Source: Micromonospora gifhornensis
GTDB taxonomy: Bacteria > Actinomycetota > Actinomycetes > Mycobacteriales > Micromonosporaceae
Reading direction: 5' to 3'
DNA length: 34,077 bases
NCBI RefSeq assembly: GCF_016863515.1
Contig: NZ_BOPA01000056.1
Location: 1 to 34,077, forward strand
Positions 14,498 through 21,832 of this stretch are shown here, piece after piece. The stretch's first letter is position 1; every line of letters starts with the position of its first letter. The notes under the pieces are model-generated. The model saw nothing but the letters and a program-made list of their open reading frames with translations, did no database searches and was not told the DNA's origin. The translations under genes were made by a program, and so were the position numbers.

Positions 14498-15385
14498 ATG
14501 CGATCGATCACGGTTCTCGACGCCCCGTCCAATCTCGGGTTGCGTGCCCCGGCCCCTGGCCTCGTCCCCGGGTGCTACAAGCTGGCCGGTGCGCTTCGCG
14601 ATCAGCGCCTGCTCGACCGGCTCGGGGCGCACGACGGTGGCGTGGTCGTCCCGCCGCGCTACGACATCCGTGGCTGGCGGCCGGGGGACGGTGTACTCAA
14701 CGCTGCCGCCCTCGCGACGTACACGCGCCGACTCGCGGAGCGGGTGAACGTGGTCCTCGACAACGCGGGCTTCCTGATGCTGTTGGGTGGTGACTGCTCG
14801 ATCCTTTTCGGGGCCGCGCTCGCGCTACGCCGACGTGGCCGCTACGGCATCGTCTACCTTGACGGTTCGATCGACTTCCGTCATACCGGCAACAGCACGC
14901 ATGTGGGGGCGTCCGCAGGCGAGGGCACCGCCATCGTCACCGGCCGGGGCCAGCCGGACATTGCCGACATCGACGGGCTTGCGCCGTACTGCCGTGAGGA
15001 CGATCTGGTTGTTCTGGGCGTCCGCGACTACGACGACCATCTCCACGAGGTGCGTGGCCTGGGCATCGCGGTGCACACCGCGTCCGAGATCATCGCCGAG
15101 GGCCCTGTCCTGGTCGGCGATCGTGTGGCACAGGGACTTGCTGCCTGCGACGGCTACTTCGTACACCTCGACGCCGATGTGCTCGACCCTGCGGTCATGC
15201 CGGCCGCCGACGCGCCCGACCCCGGCGGCTTGGACTATCCGCATCTGGTGGAGCTGCTCCGTCCGCTGCTCGCCAACCCCGCCTGCGTCGGCCTTGAGGT
15301 GACGATCTACGACCCGGACCTCGACCCGGACGGCCGCTACGCCGCCGCGCTCGTCGAAACCCTGGTCGACGCCCTGCAAGGCTGA
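14498..15385 (+). CDS. Arginase/ureohydrolase-fold enzyme with altered metal site
   Basis: An arginase-superfamily protein (295 aa); relatives hydrolyse arginine, agmatine, formiminoglutamate or guanidines with two metals. Motifs in order are LLGGDCS (95-101; arginases have GGDHS), YLDGSIDFRH (120-129; arginases have DAHxD) and HLDADVLDP (223-231, canonical). The metal ligands D122, D126, D225 and D227 are kept, but the two His ligands are replaced by Cys100 and Ser124. The substrate is therefore unclear, and loss of activity or a different metal are possible. The ATG at 14498 is chosen by family length and the -10 box just upstream; earlier ATGs in frame are less likely. It stands alone between two units. 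Confidence 0.82.
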   Translation: MRSITVLDAPSNLGLRAPAPGLVPGCYKLAGALRDQRLLDRLGAHDGGVVVPPRYDIRGWRPGDGVLNAAALATYTRRLAERVNVVLDNAGFLMLLGGDCSILFGAALALRRRGRYGIVYLDGSIDFRHTGNSTHVGASAGEGTAIVTGRGQPDIADIDGLAPYCREDDLVVLGVRDYDDHLHEVRGLGIAVHTASEIIAEGPVLVGDRVAQGLAACDGYFVHLDADVLDPAVMPAADAPDPGGLDYPHLVELLRPLLANPACVGLEVTIYDPDLDPDGRYAAALVETLVDALQG

Positions 15386-15516
15386 TCGATCGGATCCGGA
15401 TGCCGGCGCCTTTGTCCGTACCGACGTCACCCGGCTGGCCGACAACATCGCCGCTGTCCGAACCGGTCGTCATGTCGCGCGTGGCGGCCTGGCGTGTCGA
15501 TCCGGGCGGTCACAGA

Positions 15517-16515
15517 ATGCCATGTGTGGATGACGCAGAGCAGTTTCCGGGGGTGGTGATCCGGTTCCGGCGCAGGGACGACCCGGTTGCCGTGGTGACC
15601 GACCACGACGCCGTGCAACGCGCCGAGGCGTATCCGGTCCTGCGCATCGGCGCCCCGCTGTTCGGTCACGCGATCGATCTCGGTGGTGGGCGGTGGCGGG
15701 TGCACGGTCTCGTCGAGGACACTCCGCAGGCCGCCCGCGACGCCGTGGCCCACCGGCTGCGCGAACGACTCGCCACCGCCACCGACGCCGACCTGGTCGC
15801 CGAGTTGACGGCGGTGGGTGAGGTGCTGGACTGGCAGAAGGTCGACGAGGTGACCGTCGGCGGGCGTCGGCACCGGGTGATCCGGGCGGACACCTTCGCC
15901 CGGTTCGGCCCGGCCGGGCCGGAGCCGCCACGCCCCACCGACCTGGATCCCCGCCAGGCTGACACCTGTGACAGCTTCCTCGGCGGGGCCGACCTGATCG
16001 CCGACCCGGCCGCACCCACCGGCGTCGGCGCAGCGGTGTTGAAGGTCGAGTTGCTGCCCGCCCGCTACCCGAAGGCGGACGTGTCGCCGGCCGCGTACGC
16101 CGACAGTGTCGCCGCCGTACGCTCACATCCCAACGGCGTGCTGCTGCCCACCCGCTACGCCGTGGCCGAGCAGGTGGCCGGCGTCTGGCAGCCGTCGAGC
16201 CGGGCGGTCGCGACTCCGCAGCAGGCCCGCGAGCTGATCCTCTTCGACCTCCGGTGGCTGACCCCGCGCATCGCCAATCCCAGCGCGGCGGAGGCCGCCG
16301 AGTACCGCCGCGCCGCCGACGACCTGGAAGCCAGCCGCGCCGACGAGGTGAGTGTGTGCGGCCGACGGCTCCGGGTCATCCGGGTGGAGACGCTGCTGCG
16401 CTTCGCCGCCGACGGGCCGGAGGGGCCACGTCCCTCCGATCCGGATCCTGAGCCGCCACCCGAGGTCCACTTCGCCCGACTGCGAGCCGAGGGCCGCCTA
16501 CCCGAACCGGACTGA
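15517..16515 (+). CDS. DUF5954 family protein
   Basis: A soluble protein (332 aa) that I recognise as the actinobacterial DUF5954 family, of unknown function. It contains an internal repeat: DEVTVGGRRHRVIRADTFAR with FGPAGPEPPRPTD in the middle, and DEVSVCGRRLRVIRVETLLR with FAADGPEGPRPSD near the end. Each copy is followed by a Pro/Asp-rich stretch. No signal peptide or membrane helix is seen. The start is uncertain: ATG 15517 is used, with GGGCGG upstream; GTG 15526 is an alternative. It is about 130 bases downstream of the arginase-like gene, so it may have its own promoter. Two 17-base direct copies of CTGACCACTGCGGCCGG follow its stop. Confidence 0.75.
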   Translation: MPCVDDAEQFPGVVIRFRRRDDPVAVVTDHDAVQRAEAYPVLRIGAPLFGHAIDLGGGRWRVHGLVEDTPQAARDAVAHRLRERLATATDADLVAELTAVGEVLDWQKVDEVTVGGRRHRVIRADTFARFGPAGPEPPRPTDLDPRQADTCDSFLGGADLIADPAAPTGVGAAVLKVELLPARYPKADVSPAAYADSVAAVRSHPNGVLLPTRYAVAEQVAGVWQPSSRAVATPQQARELILFDLRWLTPRIANPSAAEAAEYRRAADDLEASRADEVSVCGRRLRVIRVETLLRFAADGPEGPRPSDPDPEPPPEVHFARLRAEGRLPEPD

Positions 16516-16591
16516 CCCACCAGCCGAACTGACCACTGCGGCCGGGCTGACCGCACCAGTTGGGCTGACCACTGCGGCCGGCGCCGACAGA

Positions 16592-17302
16592 TCACCGGTG
16601 CGCTGACGTCCATCCCTGCTGCTGCAACCGTTCGATGCCGTCGAGCAGCAGGTCCAGCGCGAACTCGAACTCGAACTGGTCGTCGCAGCCGGACCCCACC
16701 ACCGACGCGTCGTCGTGGGACGCCGCCGTGGCGATCTCCGCGAGGTGCGGGAACCGGGCCGCGACCTCCGGTGGCATGGCGGCCGGCTGCGGCGCGGCGG
16801 CCGGGCCGGAACGGCCGGCGTCGCGGGCGGTGTCGAACAGTTCCTGGCTGAAGCCGAGGACCCGGCTACCCATCGCGTGCATCACGTGGTGGGCGAGGTC
16901 GGCGGAGAGCCCGCCGGAACGCAGGGTGGCGACCACGGAGTCGAGGTAGCCCAGGATCGCCGGGGTCGCCATGTTCCGTGACTCGATCGCGAGCGCCGCC
17001 CAGGGATGGCGTTGCAACGCCGAGCGGGCCGACAGGATCCGTCCCCGGATGGCCTGCTTCCAGTCGGTGTCGGGGATCGACGTGTCGATCTCGCCGACCA
17101 CCATGTCGATCATCGCGTCGAGCAGTTCGTCCTTGTTGGCCACGTGTTTGTAGAGCGCCATGGGCACCACGCCCAGTTCCTGGGCGAGGTTGCGCATGCT
17201 GAGCGACTCGATCCCGGCGGTGTCGGCGAGCGCGATCGCGGTGCGCAGGATCCGCTCCCTGCTCAGCGGTGTTCGCCGGGGCGTTCCTGCCTGCTCAGCC
17301 AT
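16592..17302 (-). CDS. TetR-family repressor (TetR_C type)
   Basis: A repressor (236 aa) with an N-terminal helix-turn-helix (about 15-62: RERILRTAIALADTAGIESL, then MRNLAQELGVVPMALYKHV) and a ligand-binding domain of the tetracycline-repressor C-terminal type (KQAIRGRILSARSALQRHPW). A Pro/Ala-rich loop and an acidic DDQFEFEFALDLLLDGIE helix end the protein. It is divergent from the alcohol-dehydrogenase-like gene at 17421. Two perfect 17-bp palindromes between them are the probable operators, one filling the promoter spacer of the neighbour. The ATG at 17302 gives the normal MAEQ..TPLSRERIL beginning. The ligand is unknown, perhaps a substrate of the neighbouring oxidoreductase. Confidence 0.9.
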   Translation of the reverse strand: MAEQAGTPRRTPLSRERILRTAIALADTAGIESLSMRNLAQELGVVPMALYKHVANKDELLDAMIDMVVGEIDTSIPDTDWKQAIRGRILSARSALQRHPWAALAIESRNMATPAILGYLDSVVATLRSGGLSADLAHHVMHAMGSRVLGFSQELFDTARDAGRSGPAAAPQPAAMPPEVAARFPHLAEIATAASHDDASVVGSGCDDQFEFEFALDLLLDGIERLQQQGWTSAHR

Positions 17303-17344
17303 CGTGGTCCTCGTCTTCCGGGTGCCGGGAAAACCATAACCGCC

Positions 17345-17373
17345 TTGACAGGTGTACGGCGTACACCTACCGT
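17345..17373 (+). promoter_or_regulatory. Promoter whose spacer is operator 1
   Basis: TTGACA (17345-17350) and TACCGT (17368-17373) are separated by exactly 17 bases. Those 17 bases are the palindrome GGTGTACGGCGTACACC (17351-17367). Repressor bound here would cover the promoter of the oxidoreductase gene. Confidence 0.8.
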
Positions 17374-17383
17374 AGGTCGCAAC

Positions 17384-17400
17384 GGTGTACGCCGTACACC
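17384..17400 (+). promoter_or_regulatory. TetR operator 2
   Basis: GGTGTACGCCGTACACC is a perfect odd palindrome, identical to operator 1 except for its central base. Its centre is 33 bases, about three helical turns, from that of operator 1. It sits just after the expected transcription start, which suggests cooperative binding on one DNA face. Confidence 0.82.
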
Positions 17401-17420
17401 TGGCAAGGGGGGGAAGCGCG

Positions 17421-18404
17421 ATGAGAGCGATCGTCCAGGACCGGTACGGCCCGCCCGAGACACTGCACCTCGCCGACGTCGACGTGCCGGTGCCCGCCGC
17501 CGGCGAGGTGCTCGTGCGCGTCGAGGCCGCCGCGCTCAACGCGTACGACTGGCACATCGTGCGCGGCGACCCCTGGATGTCCCGACTGGCCTTCGGCCCG
17601 GCGAAGCCTCGGGCGCGCATCCGTGGCCGCGACTTCGCCGGCCGGGTGAGCGCCGTCGGTCCCGACGTCCACCAGGTACGCCCCGGCGACGCCGTCTTCG
17701 GCGACCTCGGCGACGCCAACGGCGCGTTCGCCGAGTACGTCTGCGTACCGGAGACCCTGGTCGCGCCCGCGCCGACGAACCTGACCCCGCAGCAGGCCGC
17801 CGCCCTGCCGCTGGCCGGGGTCACCGCCCTCATGGGACTGTCCGACGTCGGGCGGGTCGAGCCCGGTCAACGGGTCCTCGTCAACGGCGCCTCCGGCGGC
17901 GTCGGCACCCTGGCCGTGCAGCTGGCCAAGGCCCTCGGCGCGACCGTGACGGCGGTGTGCAGCACCCGCAACGTCGACCTGGTCCGCTCCCTGGGCGCCG
18001 ACCACGTGGTCGACTACACCTGCGACGACTTCACCCGCGACGACCGCCGCCACGACCTGGTGTTCGACCTGGTCGGCAACCGTTCACTGGCCGCGCTGCG
18101 GCGCGCGGTGACCCCGACCGGGACGCTTGTGCTCTCCGGCGGCGGTGTCCGCCGTCGGGGCAGCCTGCTCGGACCGGTCTGGTTGCTGGCCCGAGGGCGG
18201 CTGCTGGCCCCCGTCGTCGGGCAGCGCATCGCCATCCTCACCGCGACACCCAGCCGTGCCCACCTCGACACCCTCCGCGCGTACGTGGAGGCAGGCCGGC
18301 TCACCCCGGTCATCGACCGGACCTACCCGCTGCACGAGGTGCCACAGGCCATCGGCTACCTCGAAGGCGAACACGCCCGGGCGAAGGTGGTCATCACCAT
18401 CTGA
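17421..18404 (+). CDS. Zinc-independent alcohol dehydrogenase/quinone oxidoreductase (MDR)
   Basis: A medium-chain reductase (327 aa) using NAD(P)H. The N-terminal GroES-like domain (about 1-120) contains VLVRVEAAALNAYDWHIVRG and IRGRDFAGRVSAVGPDV. The Rossmann domain has NGASGGVGTLAVQLAKALGA (about 154-173). The cysteine ligands of a structural zinc loop are missing, so it is the quinone oxidoreductase-like type. The C-terminal HARAKVVITI is typical. The substrate is unknown. The ATG follows a strong AAGGGGGGGAAG ribosome site. It is controlled by the divergent TetR protein through the two palindromes upstream. A weak hairpin-forming stretch follows, then the separate ArsR unit. Confidence 0.9.
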   Translation: MRAIVQDRYGPPETLHLADVDVPVPAAGEVLVRVEAAALNAYDWHIVRGDPWMSRLAFGPAKPRARIRGRDFAGRVSAVGPDVHQVRPGDAVFGDLGDANGAFAEYVCVPETLVAPAPTNLTPQQAAALPLAGVTALMGLSDVGRVEPGQRVLVNGASGGVGTLAVQLAKALGATVTAVCSTRNVDLVRSLGADHVVDYTCDDFTRDDRRHDLVFDLVGNRSLAALRRAVTPTGTLVLSGGGVRRRGSLLGPVWLLARGRLLAPVVGQRIAILTATPSRAHLDTLRAYVEAGRLTPVIDRTYPLHEVPQAIGYLEGEHARAKVVITI

Positions 18405-18430
18405 GCGGCCCGGTGCTCCGCTGGAATACC

Positions 18431-18456
18431 CGTAACCCATCGGTTACGCTTCTGCG
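18431..18456 (+). promoter_or_regulatory. ArsR-type operator and leaderless promoter
   Basis: CGTAACC-CATC-GGTTACG (18431-18448) is a perfect 7-4-7 inverted repeat. It overlaps the -10 box TACGCT (18445-18450), which ends six bases before the GTG at 18457. Autorepression and a leaderless mRNA are both suggested. Confidence 0.65.
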
Positions 18457-18819
18457 GTGGACAAGGTAGCCGGCGCCATCGCCGATCCGGTCCGCCGGCG
18501 GATCCTCGAACTGCTGCGGGAACGCCGGCTCACAGCCGGGCGGATCGCCGAACACTTCGAGATCAGCCGACCCGCGGTCAGTCGCCACCTGCGCGTGCTG
18601 CGCGAGAGCGGTCTGGTGCACGACACCCTGGTGGGTCGCGAGCGTCGCTACGAGTTGGACGCGACACGCTTCGACGAGCTGAATCGTTGGCTGTCGCAGT
18701 TCGCTCAGCCCGAGCGCTGGGAGCGCCGGTTCGACGCGCTGGAGACCGAGGTTCACCGTACCCGCCGCGAGCGCCGTACCGGCCGCTCGCCCAACCACCG
18801 TGAGGAGCGGACAGCGTGA
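18457..18819 (+). CDS. ArsR-family transcriptional regulator
   Basis: A winged-helix repressor (120 aa): VAGAIADPVRRRILELLRE at the start, recognition region ISRPAVSRHLRVLRESGLV (about 36-54), wing VGRERRYELD, and a basic C-terminal tail (RTRRERRTGR). It lacks a metal-binding Cys motif. It is the type that accompanies SRPBCC (AHSA1-like) proteins; the downstream gene overlaps by four bases. The operator CGTAACC-N4-GGTTACG in its own promoter fits autoregulation. The GTG start has no ribosome site and lies six bases after a -10 box, so translation is probably leaderless. The inducer is unknown. Confidence 0.87.
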   Translation: MDKVAGAIADPVRRRILELLRERRLTAGRIAEHFEISRPAVSRHLRVLRESGLVHDTLVGRERRYELDATRFDELNRWLSQFAQPERWERRFDALETEVHRTRRERRTGRSPNHREERTA

Positions 18820-19319
18820 CACTCACACCAACCGGACGCCTCTTCGGCACCGACCGCGGCACCGACCTGGTCATCACCCGCGAATTTCGCGCCCCCGTCG
18901 AGGACGTCTGGGCCAGCCTTACCGAACCTGACCGCACGGCCCGCTGGTACGGCCGCTGGGACGGTCACGCCGCACCCGGTCGCAGCGTCCGACTCCAGAT
19001 GGCCTTCGAGGACGGGCAGCCGTGGTCCGAGCTACGGATCGACGCCTGTGAGCCACCCCGTCGGCTCGCCCTCTCCAGCCAGGACGAAGCCGGTTCCTGG
19101 CGGTGGGAGGTGCAGCTCACCCCGCAGGGGGAGCGGACGGAACTGCGCTTCGTCCAGCACCTGGACACGGTCGAGGGCCTCGGCGAGATCGGGCCCGGCT
19201 GGGAGTACTACCTGGATCGGCTGCTGGCCGCCCACCACGGCACCACGATGCCGTCGTTCGACGACTACTACCCGGCCATGAAGACCTATTTCGATCAGTT
19301 GAGCCTGTCGCCGCGCTGA
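18816..19319 (+). CDS. SRPBCC (AHSA1-like) protein
   Basis: A START/Bet v 1-fold protein (167 aa), a helix-grip cavity that binds small hydrophobic ligands. Typical stretches are LVITREFRAPVEDVWASLTEPDRTARWYG with the WYG turn, DACEPPRRLALSS, WRWEVQLTP..ERTELRFVQHL, and the long C-terminal helix GWEYYLDRLLAAHHG. The GTG start overlaps the ArsR stop (GTGA), so it is made with the repressor. The partner role is usual for ArsR/SRPBCC pairs, though substrates are rarely known. No signal peptide is seen. The run of about 140 bases after it holds the catalase promoter. Confidence 0.87.
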   Translation: MTLTPTGRLFGTDRGTDLVITREFRAPVEDVWASLTEPDRTARWYGRWDGHAAPGRSVRLQMAFEDGQPWSELRIDACEPPRRLALSSQDEAGSWRWEVQLTPQGERTELRFVQHLDTVEGLGEIGPGWEYYLDRLLAAHHGTTMPSFDDYYPAMKTYFDQLSLSPR

Positions 19320-19388
19320 TCTCCTGCGCCGGCAAGCGCCCGCTCCGGCGGATGTGATCGATTCGGCGGCGTCGAGTGTCTTCGGCCC

Positions 19389-19413
19389 GTTTTGTTCTCC
19401 CTGGCCAGGGTAC
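19389..19413 (+). promoter_or_regulatory. Sigma-B-type stress promoter of catalase
   Basis: GTTT (19389-19392), fifteen bases, then GGGTAC (19408-19413) fit the recalled Streptomyces sigma-B consensus GNNT-N14-16-GGGTAC/T. Transcription would begin near 19420, about 40 bases before the ATG. In S. coelicolor, catB is a known sigma-B target. Confidence 0.65.
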
Positions 19414-19459
19414 CGCCCCTGGGGTCCGGTCGTTGTGCTCCAGGGAGGTACCTGCAGAG

Positions 19460-21721
19460 ATGGAATCGCGTAACCCCGCCAAGGCGGTCAAGGACGTCGT
19501 GGAATCCGCGGCGGAGAAGGTCACCGAGGCACTGACCCCGCAGGTGCCCGGTGCGCCGGGCAGCGCCCCGCCGTCCCTGGCGGAGCCGACCACCCCGCAC
19601 GACCCGCTGCCACCCAAGCCCGAGCAGGGCACTCCGCAGACCCGTACGCCCACCGGCGCGAAGACCGGCACGCCGCCGACGGCAAAGGGTCAGCAGGGTC
19701 CCTTCCTCACCACCGCGCAGGGGGCGCGGCTGCGGGACACGGACCACTCGCTCAAGGCGGGACCGCGCGGCCCGGTGCTGCTCCAGGACCACCACCTGCG
19801 GGAAAAGATCACCCACTTCGACCACGAGCGCATCCCCGAGCGGGTCGTGCACGCCCGGGGCGCCGGCGCGCACGGGCTGTTCACCGCGTACGGCACCGCC
19901 GAGAACGTCACCCGGGCCGGTTTCCTGCGCAAGGGCCGCGAGACCGAGGTCTTCGTCCGCTTCTCCACCGTGCTCGGTTCGCGCGGTTCGGCCGACACGG
20001 TACGCGACACCCGTGGCTTCGCCACCAAGTTCTACACCGACGAGGGCACCTTCGACCTGGTCGCCAACAACATGCCGGTCTTCTTCATCCAGGACGCCAT
20101 CAAGTTCCCCGACATCATCCACGCCGCCAAGCCGCACCCGGACCGGGAGATCCCGCAGGCGCAGAGCGCCCACGACACCTTCTGGGACTTCGTCTCCCTG
20201 CACACCGAGGCGCAGCACCACACCATGTGGAACATGTCCGACCGGGGCATCCCGCGCTCGTACCGGACCATGGAGGGCTTCGGGGTCCACACCTTCCGCA
20301 TGGTCAACGCGGCGGGGGAGACGGCGCTTGTAAAGTTCCACTGGAAGCCCAAGCTGGGCGTGCACTCCCTGGTCTGGGAGGAGGCGCAGCTGCTCAACGG
20401 GATCGACCCGGACTTCCACCGTCGGGACCTCTACGACGCCATCGAGGCCGGCGCGTTTCCCGAGTGGGAACTCGGCATCCAGGTCTTCCCGGACACCCCG
20501 GAGGAGACGTTCGCCGGCATCGACCTGCTCGACCCGACCAAGATCGTGCCGGAGGAGCTCGCGCCGGTGCAGCCCATCGGCAAGCTGGTGCTCAACCGCA
20601 CCCCGACGAACTTCTTCGCCGAGACCGAGCAGGTCGCCTTCCACGTCGGTCACCTGCCGCCGGGCATCGACGTCACGAACGACCCGCTGTTGCAGGGCCG
20701 CCTCTTCTCGTACGTCGACACGCAGTTGACCCGGCTGGCCGGGCCGAACTTCTCGCAGATCCCGATCAACCGGCCGCACGCCGCGGTCAACGACATGCTG
20801 CGGGACGGCTTCCACCAGCACGCCATCCACGCCGGGGTGGCACCCTACCGGCCGAACTCCCTCGACGGCGGCAACCCGTTCCCGGCCGGCGACGACGACC
20901 ACCCGTTCGTCGACGTACCCGTCCAGGTGGCCCAGGCCCCCAAGATCCGGCAGAGTCCGGCGTCCTTCGACGATCACTTCAGCCAGGCCCGGCTCTTCTG
21001 GCTGAGCATGTCCCCGGTCGAGCAGGAACACATCATCCGGGCCTACACCTTCGAGCTGGGCAAGTGCTACCACCAGGCGATCAAGGAACGGCAGCTGCAA
21101 TGCCTGGCCAACATCGACCCGGTGCTCTGCGCCCAGGTCGCCACCGGCCTGGGACTGCCCGCACCGAAGCCGACAGTACCGCTGGCCGACGTCGAGCCCA
21201 GCCCCGCGCTCTCGCAGGTGGGCCGGCAGTGGCCGGTCGACGGCCGGACGGTCGGCATCGTGGTGACCGACGACAGCGACCTCGACACCCTCCACCAGGT
21301 GCGTCGCGCCGTCTTCGCCGCGGACATGGTGCCGCTGCTGATCGCCGGGCACGGCGGCATGATCGGCGATCTGCCGGTGCAGCGCACCTTCGCCACCGGC
21401 CGCTCGGTCGAGTTCGACGCGCTCCTGCTCGCCGCCGCCCCACCACCGGCCCCCGACGCGCTGCCCGCCCGGGACGCCAAGGCCGGCGCGGCGAACTCCG
21501 CCACCGTCGACCCCCGGGTGCTGCTCCTGGTCGAGGAGGTCTGGCGGCACGCCAAGGCGATCGGCGCCTGGGGCGCCGGCGTCACCGTCCTGGACCAGGC
21601 CGGTGTCACCGGCAGCCCGGGTGTGGTCACCGGCGACTCCGCCGATGACGTCTTCGGCACCGTCCAGCAACTGATGACCAACCACCGGGTCTGGGAAAGG
21701 TTCCCCGCCTCGGTCGGCTGA
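19460..21721 (+). CDS. katE: Large-subunit monofunctional catalase (HPII/KatE type)
   Basis: A haem catalase (753 aa, the same length as E. coli HPII) that splits hydrogen peroxide. A lysine/alanine- and proline-rich N-terminal arm (1-80) precedes the core. The catalytic His is residue 131 in RVVHARGAGAHG. The distal Asn lies in FDLVANNMPVFF, and RLFSYVDTQ holds the haem-ligand Tyr. The C-terminal part (about 600-753; VDGRTVGIVVTDDSD, then AVFAADMVPLLIAG) is the flavodoxin-like/class I amidotransferase-like domain of large-subunit catalases. The ATG at 19460 has GGGAGG upstream and lies after the sigma-B-type promoter; the longer open frame starts before that promoter and is rejected. Stress induction is inferred. 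A 19-bp hairpin follows. Confidence 0.95.
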   Translation: MESRNPAKAVKDVVESAAEKVTEALTPQVPGAPGSAPPSLAEPTTPHDPLPPKPEQGTPQTRTPTGAKTGTPPTAKGQQGPFLTTAQGARLRDTDHSLKAGPRGPVLLQDHHLREKITHFDHERIPERVVHARGAGAHGLFTAYGTAENVTRAGFLRKGRETEVFVRFSTVLGSRGSADTVRDTRGFATKFYTDEGTFDLVANNMPVFFIQDAIKFPDIIHAAKPHPDREIPQAQSAHDTFWDFVSLHTEAQHHTMWNMSDRGIPRSYRTMEGFGVHTFRMVNAAGETALVKFHWKPKLGVHSLVWEEAQLLNGIDPDFHRRDLYDAIEAGAFPEWELGIQVFPDTPEETFAGIDLLDPTKIVPEELAPVQPIGKLVLNRTPTNFFAETEQVAFHVGHLPPGIDVTNDPLLQGRLFSYVDTQLTRLAGPNFSQIPINRPHAAVNDMLRDGFHQHAIHAGVAPYRPNSLDGGNPFPAGDDDHPFVDVPVQVAQAPKIRQSPASFDDHFSQARLFWLSMSPVEQEHIIRAYTFELGKCYHQAIKERQLQCLANIDPVLCAQVATGLGLPAPKPTVPLADVEPSPALSQVGRQWPVDGRTVGIVVTDDSDLDTLHQVRRAVFAADMVPLLIAGHGGMIGDLPVQRTFATGRSVEFDALLLAAAPPPAPDALPARDAKAGAANSATVDPRVLLLVEEVWRHAKAIGAWGAGVTVLDQAGVTGSPGVVTGDSADDVFGTVQQLMTNHRVWERFPASVG

Positions 21722-21729
21722 TCCAGCTC

Positions 21730-21775
21730 GAAACGCCGGTGCCCCGCCTGCTCAACGGCGGGGCACCGGCGTTTC
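21730..21775. terminator. 19-bp hairpin terminator
   Basis: A perfect 19-bp stem (21730-21748 with 21757-21775) and 8-base loop start nine bases after the catalase stop, between it and the convergent P450 gene. Confidence 0.85.
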
Positions 21776-21832
21776 AGTGGGTCCTCGGCTGCGGTGCGAG
21801 GCACCCGGTGTCAGCGGCTGCTCAGCGGCGCG

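Noticed and set aside
16529..16581. Two 17-base direct copies of CTGACCACTGCGGCCGG as a repeat array or CRISPR
   Set aside because: There are only two copies, 36 bases apart, in a short spacer after a stop; there are too few units and no cas gene.
19295..21685. 796-codon minus-strand open frame opposite catalase
   Set aside because: It has no recognisable domain and the skewed composition of an antisense shadow; the plus strand is a full-length HPII catalase.
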